From: Bacillus chungangensis
GTDB taxonomy: Bacteria > Bacillota > Bacilli > Bacillales > Bacillaceae_C
Direction of reading: 5' to 3'
DNA: 32,577 bases
Assembly: GCF_030812995.1 (NCBI RefSeq)
Contig: NZ_JAUSTT010000037.1
Coordinates: forward strand, 1-32,577
Part shown: positions 1 to 7,883 of the stretch, in pieces
Numbering within the stretch: the stretch's first letter is position 1
Layout: each line of letters begins with the position of its first letter
Program-made: the position numbers and the translations under genes
The notes under the pieces: model-generated
Seen by the model: only the letters and a program-made list of their open reading frames with translations
What the model was told of the DNA's origin: nothing
Databases searched by the model: none

Positions 1-78
1 TACACAACCAAATGTTCTTGCGAAAAATATTTTTTGTTCTTCGTTTGGATATATCCGATATTTATATGCTTTCAACAT
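1..78 (-). CDS. tnpB: TnpB, RNA-guided nuclease of an IS200/IS605 element (N-terminal part only, runs off the window)
   Basis: On the minus strand an ATG at 76-78 opens a frame that runs off the left edge; 26 codons are visible. It begins MLKAYKYRIYPNEEQ and continues to FARTFGCV, which is the standard N-terminus of IS605-type TnpB (RuvC-like, omega-RNA-guided nuclease). A purine-rich stretch precedes the ATG. It lies 9 nt downstream of the tnpA relic on the same strand, which is the normal tnpA-tnpB order. The catalytic domain is outside the window, so whether it is intact cannot be judged here. Confidence 0.85.
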   Translation of the reverse strand, partial: MLKAYKYRIYPNEEQKIFFARTFGCV

Positions 79-87
79 TTTCTACAC

Positions 88-303
88 CTACTTTCCGCCT
101 TGTTTTTTAATGTACTGCTTGATTGTTTCTACAGAAGTACCGCCTGTAGTAAACAAGCAGAAACTTCTTGACCAAAACATTTCTTTCCAAAGTTTTTTGC
201 GAACAATGGGAAAGTCACGTTTTATGAGAAGAGAACTTACACGCTTATACACATTTAAAAACTTTGATAACTCACTATTCAGATGTGCCTTAAACATGCA
301 CAT
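88..303 (-). pseudogene. tnpA: Truncated TnpA (IS200/IS605 Y1 transposase), C-terminal half
   Basis: The 71-residue frame matches the C-terminal half of IS200/IS605 TnpA: the segment LWKEMFWSRSFCL, then TTGG, then ETIKQYIKKQG, where Tyr64 would be the transesterifying tyrosine. Family members are about 130-150 aa, so roughly the first 60 residues, including the His-x-His metal-binding motif, are missing from this frame. Just upstream (294-303) the minus strand reads TATGTGCATG, which could be the remains of that motif in another frame. I therefore read this as a decayed gene rather than a short functional protein. It ends 9 nt before tnpB. Confidence 0.8.
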
Positions 304-384
304 AGTTTTTTATAGTGCTATCAAACCATATTGTATAGACTAATCATAAAACAATCTTTTGGCTTACGCCAACCGAAAATTCAT

Positions 385-456
385 CTCCCACTTTCATTGG
401 GCTATGCCCTTCACAATTTAGAAGTAGGAGAATTCTTTTCGGAAATCCAGTTAAAG
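385..456 (+). repeat. Structured IS-end-like element, copy 1
   Basis: There is a nested hairpin with outer arms at 385-393 (CTCCCACTT) and 422-430 (AAGTAGGAG) and an inner stem GGGC-TAT-GCCC at 399-409. It is followed by a 27-nt stretch (430-456) that is identical to 30651-30677. The inner stem of the second copy is GACC/GGTC, so the pairing is kept while the sequence changes. The layout (subterminal hairpin next to a conserved tail, beside an IS200/IS605 relic) suggests an IS200/IS605 end or omega-RNA-like scaffold. That identity is inference. Confidence 0.55.
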
Positions 457-831
457 AAAGATAAATAGATATCCTTCCTAAGTTCATCCTTTCTTCGAAT
501 GAAGGGATTCATTCTTTCATAGACTTTAAGAGACTGGACAAACAACATAAAAGCTTTTGAGCATCATCAATTACTTTCATATATGACAAAAAACTGTTAG
601 AATAAAAGAGTTAATGATTCCCGAACAGGAATGTTAGTGTTTGTTCAAGAAGCTGGATGCGAAAGAAACTGTAAAATTGGCGTTTGAATTATAGCACTCC
701 TTGAATTCTGCTAAAAACGCAGGCTTTTAAAGGTAGTGAGAAGAACTTTGCTATCGATCGTGAGAAAATTGGAATGGCAAAGTGATATAAATGCACTTTT
801 TGGACAACCGCTTGATTAAAATAGCCTTTAA
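457..831. other. Non-coding gap before the S41 protease
   Basis: No convincing gene was seen. Short readable frames near 733-828 end in stops and lack a start, so they may be remnants of a lost gene. No clear promoter for the downstream protease could be picked out. Confidence 0.4.
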
Positions 832-2322
832 ATGGGAATGAAAGTGGTGATCGGTTTGGAAAACGAAAAACAAGAACTAGAAACGGAGACAGAAAAGCCT
901 AATCGCTTTGTCAAAATAAAAAAGAGCAGATTGATTATCTTTACTTTTATCGTTGTCTTTTTGACAGCAGGATCAACCGTCTTTGCACTATCTTTTAAGG
1001 AAGAGAAGGCATCGGGGGATGGGCAAGCTTCTGTATATCGGCCAGAGTTTCAAAAATTGTACAATGCATACGATCTCTTGCGTACAGAGTATTTTAAGGA
1101 TCTAGATCAGGAAGCTTTAGTGAATGGTGCAATAGATGGAATGTTAGATGCACTAGAAGATCCATACTCTGATTATATGACTGCAGAGGAAGCAAAGAAA
1201 TTTCATGAAGGCATTGAAGCATCCTTCGAAGGAATTGGTGCAGAGGTGCAGGAACAAGACGGTTTTGTTGTCATTGTCTCCCCAATTAAAGGGTCTCCAG
1301 CTGAAAAGGCGGGACTTCTTCCGAAAGATAAGATTCTCAAGGTTGATGAAAAAAGTATTCAAGGAATGAGTGCCAATGAAGCAGTTTTGTTAATTCGTGG
1401 TAAAAAGGGAACGGACGTCACATTAACGATTCAGCGTGCAGGGGCTTCAGAACCAGCTGAAATTAAAATTACTCGCGACGAAATTCCGATTGAAACAGTA
1501 TATTCGGAAAAAGTGGAAGATGGGATTTGGAAAGTTCAGGTTACAAGCTTTGCAAAAACAACTTATGATGATTTAATTCGTGTAATAGATGATTTAGAAG
1601 CAAAAGGAATGACTGGTTTGATTCTTGATTTAAGGCAGAATCCTGGTGGACTTTTAGATCAAGCAATTAAAATATCCAATTTATTTGTCCCTGAAGGCAA
1701 AGTACTTTTCCAAAATGAGATGAAAGATGGCACGATTGAACAATATGTAGCTGATGGCGGGAAGAAAGTAAATGTTCCAGTTGCAATGATTATTGATAAA
1801 GGCAGTGCCAGCGCTTCGGAAATTTTAGCAGCTGCAGTAAAAGAATCTGCTGGTATTCCTTTGGTCGGCCATCAATCATTTGGCAAGGGAACGGTTCAAG
1901 CTACAAAAGACTTCACTGACGGCTCTAATATGAAGTTTACTTCTGGAAAATGGCTGACTCCTGAAGGAAATTGGATTCACGAAAAGGGTATTGAGCCTGA
2001 TTTTGTTGTTGATTTACCGAAGTACGCTCAATTGCCGTTAATTAATCCGGATGTAGAACTGAAAGAAGCGACGATTTCCAATGATGTAAAAGCGGCTGAA
2101 GAAATGCTGGAAGTTCTCGGCTATCAACCTGGAAAAATTGATGGTTTTTACGATGAAGAAACAGTAGAAGCTGTAAAATCATTTCAAAGGGATATGAACC
2201 AAGAGGCAACAGGTATTTTAAAAGGCGAGACAACGATTGAATTAATGAATAAAGTGCGAGAAAAAATTGTTGAGAACGATACTCAGATGCTTAAAGCATT
2301 AGAACTTGTTAAAAAGAAATAG
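832..2322 (+). CDS. S41 family carboxy-terminal processing protease (CtpA/CtpB type) with PDZ and peptidoglycan-binding domains
   Basis: This is a membrane-anchored serine protease. The order is a cytoplasmic tail, one membrane segment at about residues 34-54 (LIIFTFIVVFLTAGSTVFAL), a PDZ domain at about 125-205, the S41 catalytic core at about 220-395, and a C-terminal PG_binding_1 domain at about 412-480 (VLGYQPGKIDG, then VEAVKSFQRD). The catalytic Ser-Lys pair is visible as S327 in GSASASE and K352 in FGKGTVQ, with Q356 four residues on, which is the spacing of Bacillus CtpB. At 496 aa it is close to CtpB length. In B. subtilis CtpB acts in the sigma-K checkpoint by cleaving SpoIVFA; that role here is inference. 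The start is uncertain: the ATG at 832 has no ribosome site, while TTG at 856 follows GTGGTGAT and may be the true start. A strong bidirectional terminator follows. Confidence 0.93.
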   Translation: MGMKVVIGLENEKQELETETEKPNRFVKIKKSRLIIFTFIVVFLTAGSTVFALSFKEEKASGDGQASVYRPEFQKLYNAYDLLRTEYFKDLDQEALVNGAIDGMLDALEDPYSDYMTAEEAKKFHEGIEASFEGIGAEVQEQDGFVVIVSPIKGSPAEKAGLLPKDKILKVDEKSIQGMSANEAVLLIRGKKGTDVTLTIQRAGASEPAEIKITRDEIPIETVYSEKVEDGIWKVQVTSFAKTTYDDLIRVIDDLEAKGMTGLILDLRQNPGGLLDQAIKISNLFVPEGKVLFQNEMKDGTIEQYVADGGKKVNVPVAMIIDKGSASASEILAAAVKESAGIPLVGHQSFGKGTVQATKDFTDGSNMKFTSGKWLTPEGNWIHEKGIEPDFVVDLPKYAQLPLINPDVELKEATISNDVKAAEEMLEVLGYQPGKIDGFYDEETVEAVKSFQRDMNQEATGILKGETTIELMNKVREKIVENDTQMLKALELVKKK

Positions 2323-2333
2323 GGCGAAACATT

Positions 2334-2372
2334 AAAAGGACTGCTTCAAAAATTTTTGAAGCAGTCCTTTTT
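2334..2372. terminator. Bidirectional intrinsic terminator
   Basis: There is a long near-perfect stem built from AAAGGACTGCTTC and GAAGCAGTCCTTT with A- and T-rich flanks. It separates the protease from the convergent zinc-ribbon gene. Confidence 0.85.
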
Positions 2373-2374
2373 AC

Positions 2375-2608
2375 TTAATTTTGTTTCTCTGCAAATTTTA
2401 AAAAAGTGTACTCATCTTCTATTAATCCACATGCAGCACATTGAATGCGGCAGCTTGGTCCATTATATGCAAGATGAAATGGACTTGAAGCATTTTCCTC
2501 AAGCAAATTCCCTGTCTGTGGATCAAGCTTTACTGACTGGACAACCTGTTGAATAATATTAAAGCGCGAGCGATTTGACTTGCAATTTGGACAACGATAT
2601 GGACCCAT
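2375..2608 (-). CDS. Small zinc-ribbon protein, function unknown
   Basis: The product is 77 aa. It opens with [17 protein letters not shown] and has a second cysteine pair, CAAC, near residue 57. Two CxxC knuckles about 50 residues apart suggest a zinc ribbon. Between them lies a conserved-looking segment, [13 protein letters not shown]. On the minus strand AGGAGGTATG lies upstream of the ATG, giving a good ribosome site. Convergent with the protease and sharing its terminator. I do not recognise a characterised family. Confidence 0.7.
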   Translation of the reverse strand: MGPYRCPNCKSNRSRFNIIQQVVQSVKLDPQTGNLLEENASSPFHLAYNGPSCRIQCAACGLIEDEYTFLKFAEKQN

Positions 2609-3038
2609 CTATCATACCTCCTAACAGAAAATAGACTTAGATGAAAGTTTCTATTTCAGCTTCCCCTATCTTCTAGAAATGTATTCCATTGCTAAGTCGG
2701 ATATCAAATACTGTCATCACACGTTCTTATTCGACATATAATTGCAATAATTGTTATATAAACAAGGCAATTTTTTAGTTGTCAACCATTAATTCTCGGC
2801 AAATGTTGGATAAAAAGTTTAATGTTGCACGGTTGGAAATGTAAGCAATAAAAGGAGATTTATCTCAAGTAATTGGTTGTAAAGGGATGAAGTAGATTAG
2901 AAGAAGCATTATCTTTGAAAATAACAGTTAAAATTTTTAAAACTAGCAAACTGGAAATTCCTCCCTAAAATATTACAAATCTCGCATGTTATGATAGTTT
3001 TGCAAGGGCGAAAGAGAAACTAAAGGAGGAATTTCAAC
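2609..3038. other. Non-coding gap before the CAP-domain gene
   Basis: AT-rich and without a supported gene. An extended -10 (TG-T-TATGAT, 2987-2995) would start transcription near 3002, about 37 nt before the CAP-domain ATG. No good -35 was seen. The remainder shows nothing I can name. Confidence 0.4.
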
Positions 3039-3725
3039 ATGAACAAAAAATTCTTAATTTCAACAGCAGCTACAATTGCACTGCTTGTTACACCGTTAGT
3101 AGGAAGTGCCGATGCCGCTGCTGGAACACCTGATGTACCTGCAAAAAATCAGACAAAGCAAAGTCAGAAATCAAATTGTTTTATCTGGATGAAAGATAAA
3201 TACAGCTTTAAATATCCACAATGGAATAAAGCACCACAAAATCCGTCAACAGAGGTACCTAATCAGGAACAGGAGAAGCCACAACAGCCGAACCCAACAC
3301 CTAGTGAAAAACCTACTGGGAATGAGGAACAGCAAACAACTGGTGAATTAAGTGCATTTGAACAAAAAGTGGTTGAATTGACTAACCAAGAGCGCAGCAA
3401 AAACGGATTGCCTGCATTAAAAATTGATACAGAGCTTAGCAAAGTAGCTCGTGAAAAATCAAATGATATGCAAAAAAATAACTACTTTGACCATAATAGC
3501 CCTACATATGGGTCACCATTTGACATGATGAAACAATTTGGTATTTCTTATCGTGCAGCTGGTGAAAATATTGCCATGGGGCAGCGTTCTCCAGAAGAAG
3601 TTGTGAAAGGTTGGATGGATAGCCCAGGACACCGTGAGAATATTCTAAGCAAGAACTTTACTCATATTGGTGTTGGCTATGCAGAAAATGGCAACTACTG
3701 GACACAAATGTTTATTGGAAAATAA
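3039..3725 (+). CDS. Secreted CAP-domain (SCP/PR1-like, YkwD type) protein
   Basis: The product is 228 aa. It has a clear signal peptide (MNKKF, a hydrophobic run, then VGSADA, cleavage near residue 26-27). A Pro/Gln/Glu-rich linker spans about residues 66-102, and the CAP domain spans about 107-226. Conserved CAP positions are visible: H152 in YFDHNSP, E176 in GENIAMG and H198 in PGHRENIL. This matches the Bacillus YkwD family (about 250 aa) of extracellular or wall-associated proteins of uncertain activity. The start is supported by AAAGGAGG 7-8 nt upstream. It is a single gene with its own terminator. Confidence 0.92.
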   Translation: MNKKFLISTAATIALLVTPLVGSADAAAGTPDVPAKNQTKQSQKSNCFIWMKDKYSFKYPQWNKAPQNPSTEVPNQEQEKPQQPNPTPSEKPTGNEEQQTTGELSAFEQKVVELTNQERSKNGLPALKIDTELSKVAREKSNDMQKNNYFDHNSPTYGSPFDMMKQFGISYRAAGENIAMGQRSPEEVVKGWMDSPGHRENILSKNFTHIGVGYAENGNYWTQMFIGK

Positions 3726-3736
3726 GAATCATCAAG

Positions 3737-3768
3737 CAGAGCCGATCTGATCGGCTCTGTTTTTTTTT
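3737..3768 (+). terminator. Intrinsic terminator after the CAP-domain gene
   Basis: The stem is CAGAGCCGA/TCGGCTCTG with a 5-nt loop, followed by a run of nine T residues. Confidence 0.9.
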
Positions 3769-3807
3769 ATCATACTCTAAAACATTCAGAATTAGCAACT
3801 CTAACAT

Positions 3808-4563
3808 TTAAGTGAAAAGATGATGAAGCAATCGATCTTTATCATCAAAAAATTGCTTCATGATGGAATAATGATCCGTTTCTTCCAGTTTTGAGTGTTT
3901 TATTCCGTTCTCCGTCAACTCTAAAATAATAGAATCAGGGTAGGCCATGATAATAGGGGAGTGCGTGGCAATAATAAATTGAGAGTTTTTATTTATTAAG
4001 TCATGCATTCTTGACAGTAATGATAATTGTCTTAAAGGAGAAAGGGCCGCTTCTGGTTCGTCCAAAATATAAATGCCGTTTCCAGTAAAGCGATTCGTAA
4101 ACGCAGCAAAAAAAGATTCTCCATGCGATTGTTCATGAAGAGATACCCCTCCATAAGAGTTGATAATTCGTTCGCTTCCTCCTGGTTCACGATCTAATTC
4201 TTCGATATTTGTGGCTAAATTATAAAATGTTTCTGCACGTAGAAAGAACCCATCCTTAGGCCTCTTCACTCCTTTGACCACCTTAATATACTGTTCGAGT
4301 TCTGAATGGGAATCACTTGTCGAAAAATTAAAATTAAATGTGCCACCTTCTGGATTAAATCCAATTGAAATGGCAATTGCCTCTAACAATGTGGATTTCC
4401 CCATCCCATTTTCACCAATTAAAAACGTTGCGTTTGGATGCAGTGTTAACTCAGTCAAGGATCTTATAGCCGGAATATTAAACGGATATTTTTGGGAACT
4501 AGGTACTTGATCATGCAAGAGTTCAATCTTTCTTATGAATTGAGAACGATAAAATGCATCCAC
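3808..4563 (-). CDS. ABC/OLD-like AAA ATPase, stand-alone
   Basis: The product is 251 aa. Walker A is GENGMGKST (residues 50-58), the signature-like segment is HEQSHGES (143-150), Walker B is YILDEPEAALS (165-175) and the switch histidine is in ATHSP (H201). This is the compact RecF/SMC-like head-domain ATPase often annotated as 'predicted ATPase', without a coiled-coil insert or nuclease domain. It is probably cytoplasmic, with unknown partner and substrate. The start is GTG (4561-4563), supported by GGAGGG 7 nt upstream; an ATG in another frame overlaps it. The next gene on the strand is more than 400 nt away, so it is likely monocistronic. Confidence 0.85.
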   Translation of the reverse strand: MDAFYRSQFIRKIELLHDQVPSSQKYPFNIPAIRSLTELTLHPNATFLIGENGMGKSTLLEAIAISIGFNPEGGTFNFNFSTSDSHSELEQYIKVVKGVKRPKDGFFLRAETFYNLATNIEELDREPGGSERIINSYGGVSLHEQSHGESFFAAFTNRFTGNGIYILDEPEAALSPLRQLSLLSRMHDLINKNSQFIIATHSPIIMAYPDSIILELTENGIKHSKLEETDHYSIMKQFFDDKDRLLHHLFT

Positions 4564-4596
4564 TCATTTTCCCTCCATTATTAAATCTAGAAGCTA

Positions 4597-4794
4597 ATTT
4601 TATCCCACATCTAACTGGCAGTAGGCCCCCACCTCAGGGAGTAAGAGAATCAGAAGCGCTAGGCAGGGGATAATTGAAAGTCAAATGCCGATTGGTTCGG
4701 AGCCGCCAGGATAAAGAAAGCTTCGGCAGTGATACATCGCACGAGGAAAAAGCGGCATTCTTTTTCGAGGACGTGACTGGAAGTTTCACTTTAT
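4597..4794 (+). repeat. Hairpin-rich modular repeat, copy A
   Basis: It begins TTTTATCCCACATCTAAC and ends GGAAGTTTCACTTTAT. It contains the left arm ACTGGCAGT with a decayed partner, the GATTGGTTCGG block, and the CTTTTTCGAGGACGT block. It lies between the ATPase and MATE genes, which are read from the opposite strand. Confidence 0.8.
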
Positions 4795-4981
4795 TGATCT
4801 ATTTTTGAGATTTTACTCTATGATACAAGGTTTGGAAGTTCACATCAATGAGTATAAAAAGCGCTAGATATACTAATGATATTTTGTCTTTTCTTTGTAA
4901 AATCATCCTCTGATATCTTCATAGGAAACTTTCAATTAGCCAGAGGGAAAATCCCCATCCGAATCTAGGAGACTTGCTATC

Positions 4982-6355
4982 CTAAAAATCAGAAGGGGTC
5001 GTTGCAATTTCACTCGTTTTTCTTTTTTGAACGGCGAACAAACGGAAAGATAAGGCAATAGCTCCTGCTGCCAAACCTGAGATTAAACCAATCCAATAGC
5101 CAAATGGTCCTTGCGCTGTATAATTAGCGAGGATATATCCAAGCGGCAGGCCAATAACCCAGAAGGATATAAGGGCAATAAAAAAAGTGACGTTGACATC
5201 TTTATAGCCCCGCAAAATTCCTTGCATAGGCGCCAAAATCGCATCAGAAAACTGAAAAAAGATTGCATATACGAGAAACTGTGCAATTAAGCCAATGACA
5301 ATAGTATCTTCACTATATATTGTAGAGACAGGCGTTCGGAATAGATAAAGGATGACTCCTGACATACTTGACATTAATATAGACGTTGTAAGGCCTAGCT
5401 TACTATAAGCTTTTGCATCCTGTGCTCTTTTCGCTCCAATTTCAAACCCTACAACAATTGTTAAGCTCATCGAAATACTTAACGGCATCATGTACAGTAA
5501 AGAGGAGAAGTTAAGTGCAGCTTGATGCGCAGCAATTACCTCTGTTCCAAACTTACTCATAAACAGCGTAACAGCTGAGAAAATACTTGTCTCAAAAAAA
5601 ATCGACATTCCAATTGGAACACCTAGGAGAAATATTTCTTTCCATTTTTTAAAAGAGATTGCATATAAACGTTTAAAAATATGGTACTGGTTAAATGGTT
5701 TTTGCCGATGTACAACCATAATAGCAATAAATGTAACGAGCCAGTAAGTGATTGCCGATGCATAACCTGAGCCGACACCTCCGAGCTCTGGCATTCCTAA
5801 TTTCCCAAAAATTAATAAATAGTTAAAGATCACATTAATGGGCAGTGTTAATAGCGTAATGATCATCGTTGTTCTTGTCATTCCTAGTGCATCAATAAAA
5901 GAGCGCAGCACATTAAAAACAAATAGCGGAATGATGCCGAAAGAAAGCGCGATTAAATAATGCTTGGCAATTGACCTCACTTCGGGCTCTAATGTCATCG
6001 ATTGTAAGATCGGTTCTAGGGCAAGACTTCCGATCAGCAAAACAAATAACGCAAGGCTGACGCCAGCATAAATGCCTTGTATGACAGAGAATGGAACTTC
6101 TTTATTTTTTTTGGCGCCAACTAACTGAGCAACGATTGGAGTAACAGCCAACAAAATTCCACTCAAGCCCGTATACACTGGAACCCATAACGATGAACCG
6201 ATAGCCACTCCTGCTAAATCATTTTTAGCATATTGACCAGACATCATTGTATCGAAAAAATTCATTGCATACATTGCTAACTGTGTGATGAGAATTGGGA
6301 TAAGAATATATGAAAATTGCTTGATTTTTTCTGATAATGTAGAAGTTTGTTTCAT
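4982..6355 (-). CDS. MATE family multidrug/toxin exporter
   Basis: The product is 457 aa and polytopic, with about 12 hydrophobic segments in the two-bundle MATE layout. The N-terminal segment carries the MATE-typical QLAMYAMNFFDTMMSGQ with GVAIGSSLW behind it. The internal repeat is recognisable in the second half (GVPIGMSIFFETSIF, then AAHQAALN). It probably exports cationic drugs or metabolites with Na+ or H+ in exchange. The frame is open further upstream to 6466, but ATG at 6353-6355 is preceded by GGGGGAAACAG, so I take that start. Monocistronic. A leftward terminator for the acetyltransferase lies just upstream. Confidence 0.92.
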   Translation of the reverse strand: MKQTSTLSEKIKQFSYILIPILITQLAMYAMNFFDTMMSGQYAKNDLAGVAIGSSLWVPVYTGLSGILLAVTPIVAQLVGAKKNKEVPFSVIQGIYAGVSLALFVLLIGSLALEPILQSMTLEPEVRSIAKHYLIALSFGIIPLFVFNVLRSFIDALGMTRTTMIITLLTLPINVIFNYLLIFGKLGMPELGGVGSGYASAITYWLVTFIAIMVVHRQKPFNQYHIFKRLYAISFKKWKEIFLLGVPIGMSIFFETSIFSAVTLFMSKFGTEVIAAHQAALNFSSLLYMMPLSISMSLTIVVGFEIGAKRAQDAKAYSKLGLTTSILMSSMSGVILYLFRTPVSTIYSEDTIVIGLIAQFLVYAIFFQFSDAILAPMQGILRGYKDVNVTFFIALISFWVIGLPLGYILANYTAQGPFGYWIGLISGLAAGAIALSFRLFAVQKRKTSEIATTPSDF

Positions 6356-6427
6356 CTGTTTCCCCCATCTGTTTCTTTTTTGAGATACGAATGAAATTAT
6401 ACCATAGGAGGGTAGAAAAAATGAATG

Positions 6428-6461
6428 AAAAAAAGAAAGGGGGCTGCCTAATTTGCAGCCC
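6428..6461 (-). terminator. Intrinsic terminator for the GNAT gene
   Basis: The minus strand reads GGGCTGC, 7-nt loop, GCAGCCC, then CCTTTCTTTTTTTC. It lies about 120 nt beyond the acetyltransferase stop. Confidence 0.65.
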
Positions 6462-6579
6462 GCCAAAGTGGATCAGTATAATGAACAGATCATTTTATAA
6501 AGTTTCAATAGGGAAAAAGAAAAATGGGGACAACTTTTTACCTTCCAACTGTAGGGGAGAAGGAAGGAGAAGCTTCACT

Positions 6580-7143
6580 TCATGCTTCTAAACAAGAGGT
6601 TTCACCCAGGACGGCTTGCTGACGTGTATAATAAAAAATATATTGATCCTTTGGAACTTCAAACAAGTCGTACACATAATCATTGACATTTATTTTGTTA
6701 AAGATTTCTTTTCTTGTTTTGTTAGCCTTTAAGGCATATGGAAGTTTCAGTGCAGCGTTGATTGAACGATGATTTCCCTTGCGAATTCGTATAAAAATTG
6801 TCTCGATTTTACTTTCAAAAAATAAAAATTGAAAGAAGGCTTCTTTTGCAAGTCTGTTGTAGCCTTTGCCATGGTACGGTTTTCCTAGCCAAGTGCCAAG
6901 AAAACCAGCATTGTCTTCAATATCAAATAGATTAATCGTTCCGATCGTATTGCCCCATTCGTCTAAAATTGTTCGTGAAATCAATTCTCCTCGTTCTTCC
7001 GCTTCGATCGTTTGTTTTGTTAAAAACAAAAATGCTTCATAAGAAGAAGCCTTATGACGAACAAAAGGAAAGACATCAGGATGCACCATTAAATCGAATA
7101 AGACACGGTTTTCATGTCCATTTAGATCGCGTTTTTTGAGCAT
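6580..7143 (-). CDS. GNAT family N-acetyltransferase (RimJ/RimL-like)
   Basis: The product is 187 aa. The acetyl-CoA-binding motif A is visible as GTWLGKPYHGKGYN near residues 88-101, on the usual beta-4/alpha-3 turn. It is preceded by the GTINLFDIEDNAGF strand region and followed by the IRIRKGNHRSINAALKL segment typical of the RimJ/RimL branch. The substrate is unknown; ribosomal protein N-termini, amino acids or an antibiotic are possible. The start ATG (7141-7143) has GGAGGG 6 nt upstream. The C-terminal 40 residues do not look like family core. Its 5' leader is unusual (7144-7357) and may regulate it. Confidence 0.85.
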   Translation of the reverse strand: MLKKRDLNGHENRVLFDLMVHPDVFPFVRHKASSYEAFLFLTKQTIEAEERGELISRTILDEWGNTIGTINLFDIEDNAGFLGTWLGKPYHGKGYNRLAKEAFFQFLFFESKIETIFIRIRKGNHRSINAALKLPYALKANKTRKEIFNKINVNDYVYDLFEVPKDQYIFYYTRQQAVLGETSCLEA

Positions 7144-7357
7144 GCTAATCCCTCCAAATACAGGGCAGTCCTATGGATCAGTACCACCCTCGAAATTTTT
7201 TAATAATAATAAAAAATTTCGGGGTGGGAATCGAACCCACTAGAACCAGTCAAAAAACTGGTGGCGCACCATTTGCCTTCCCTCCATTACGATGTACAAA
7301 TGTTGTACAACAACCGACTTCTATCAATGAATGATGCAAGTCGGGAGAATATCATTA
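7144..7357 (-). promoter_or_regulatory. Structured 5' leader of the GNAT gene with T-box-like and tRNA-like parts
   Basis: On the minus strand, in order, there are: a CCGACTT/AAGTCGG hairpin; GTTGTACAAC; a GGC...GCC arm with GG in the loop; CCAGT-TTTTTG-ACTGG; a perfect tRNA T-arm (GTGGG-TTCGATT-CCCAC); a 12-bp CGAAATTTTTTA hairpin whose lower stem CCACCC/GGGTGG competes with the T-arm; and AGGGTGGTACT closing on GACTGCCCT. The last part resembles a T-box antiterminator (A1 stem AGGG/CCCT with a UGGUACU bulge). No complete tRNA acceptor stem forms. I call it structured with moderate confidence; T-box identity is a hypothesis. Confidence 0.45.
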
Positions 7358-7358
7358 T

Positions 7359-7519
7359 TTTATCCCACATCTAACTGGCAGTAAGCCCCCCACCTCGGGG
7401 AGTAAGAGGAATCGAAGAAGACTAGGTGGGGGATAACTGCCAGTAAATGTCCGATTGGTTCAACTAACCATCAGTGGGGGATAAGAGAAAACCCCCACTG
7501 ATGGAAGTTTCACTTTATC
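7359..7519 (+). repeat. Hairpin-rich modular repeat, copy B (best preserved, short form)
   Basis: TTTATC stands at both ends. Hairpin I has outer arms ACTGGCAGT (7374-7382) and ACTGCCAGT (7436-7444) and inner arms CCCCCACCT (7387-7395) and AGGTGGGGG (7424-7432). Hairpin II is a perfect 13-bp stem, 7468-7480 with 7492-7504, ending 15 nt before the right end. It lacks the CGAGGACG middle block found in the other copies. Confidence 0.88.
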
Positions 7520-7681
7520 TGTTTCACTATCTTTTGGGCATTCATTCCAATCTCTTTATCAAGAAGAATGTTTTTGCAAATATTACGAGTTCTTGTTTTT
7601 TTGTGCTTTATGAAAGTATCATACAAAAAAATAGTTCATTTGTGAAGAGAAAAAAAGCATTTTTTTTTCGACAAACAGTCA

Positions 7682-7883
7682 TTTAATCTCACATCTTACT
7701 GACAAAAAGACTCCACCTTAAAAGTAAACACTTAGGTGGTAGATAGCTGCTCGGATCACATGATAAGGAAAGCTTCTTGAACAGCATCGCACGAAAAAAA
7801 AGTGCGCTTCTTTTTCGAGGACGTTCTCCTATTATTAGTAGGGGGATAAGAGAAAACCCCGACTTTGGAAATTTCACTTTATC
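7682..7883 (+). repeat. Hairpin-rich modular repeat, copy C (degenerate)
   Basis: The left end is TTTAATCTCACATCTTAC. The middle contains ATAAGGAAAGCTTCTTGAA and CTTTTTCGAGGACGT, and the right end is TTTCACTTTATC. The right end overlaps the 3' end of the DedA gene and contains its stop codon (7879-7881). Confidence 0.75.

Larger units (their letters stand above)
1..330 (-). mobile_element. Decayed IS200/IS605-type insertion sequence, incomplete at the window edge
   Basis: The element comprises the tnpA relic and the start of tnpB, both leftward. Its right-hand limit is not defined: tnpA sequence becomes unrecognisable above about 330. A separate structured element lies at 385-456. Confidence 0.7.

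Noticed and set aside
6391-6591. Open frame of 66 codons opposite the MATE-GNAT gap
   Set aside because: It overlaps the MATE promoter region and a leftward terminator, and shows no protein-like pattern.
7200-7290. Complete tRNA gene on the minus strand
   Set aside because: The T-arm is perfect, but the acceptor stem does not close and the anticodon loop has only six bases. Kept only as tRNA-like.
7474-7686. Open frame of 70 codons
   Set aside because: It starts inside hairpin II of the repeat, has no ribosome site and reads as low-complexity K/F-rich sequence.
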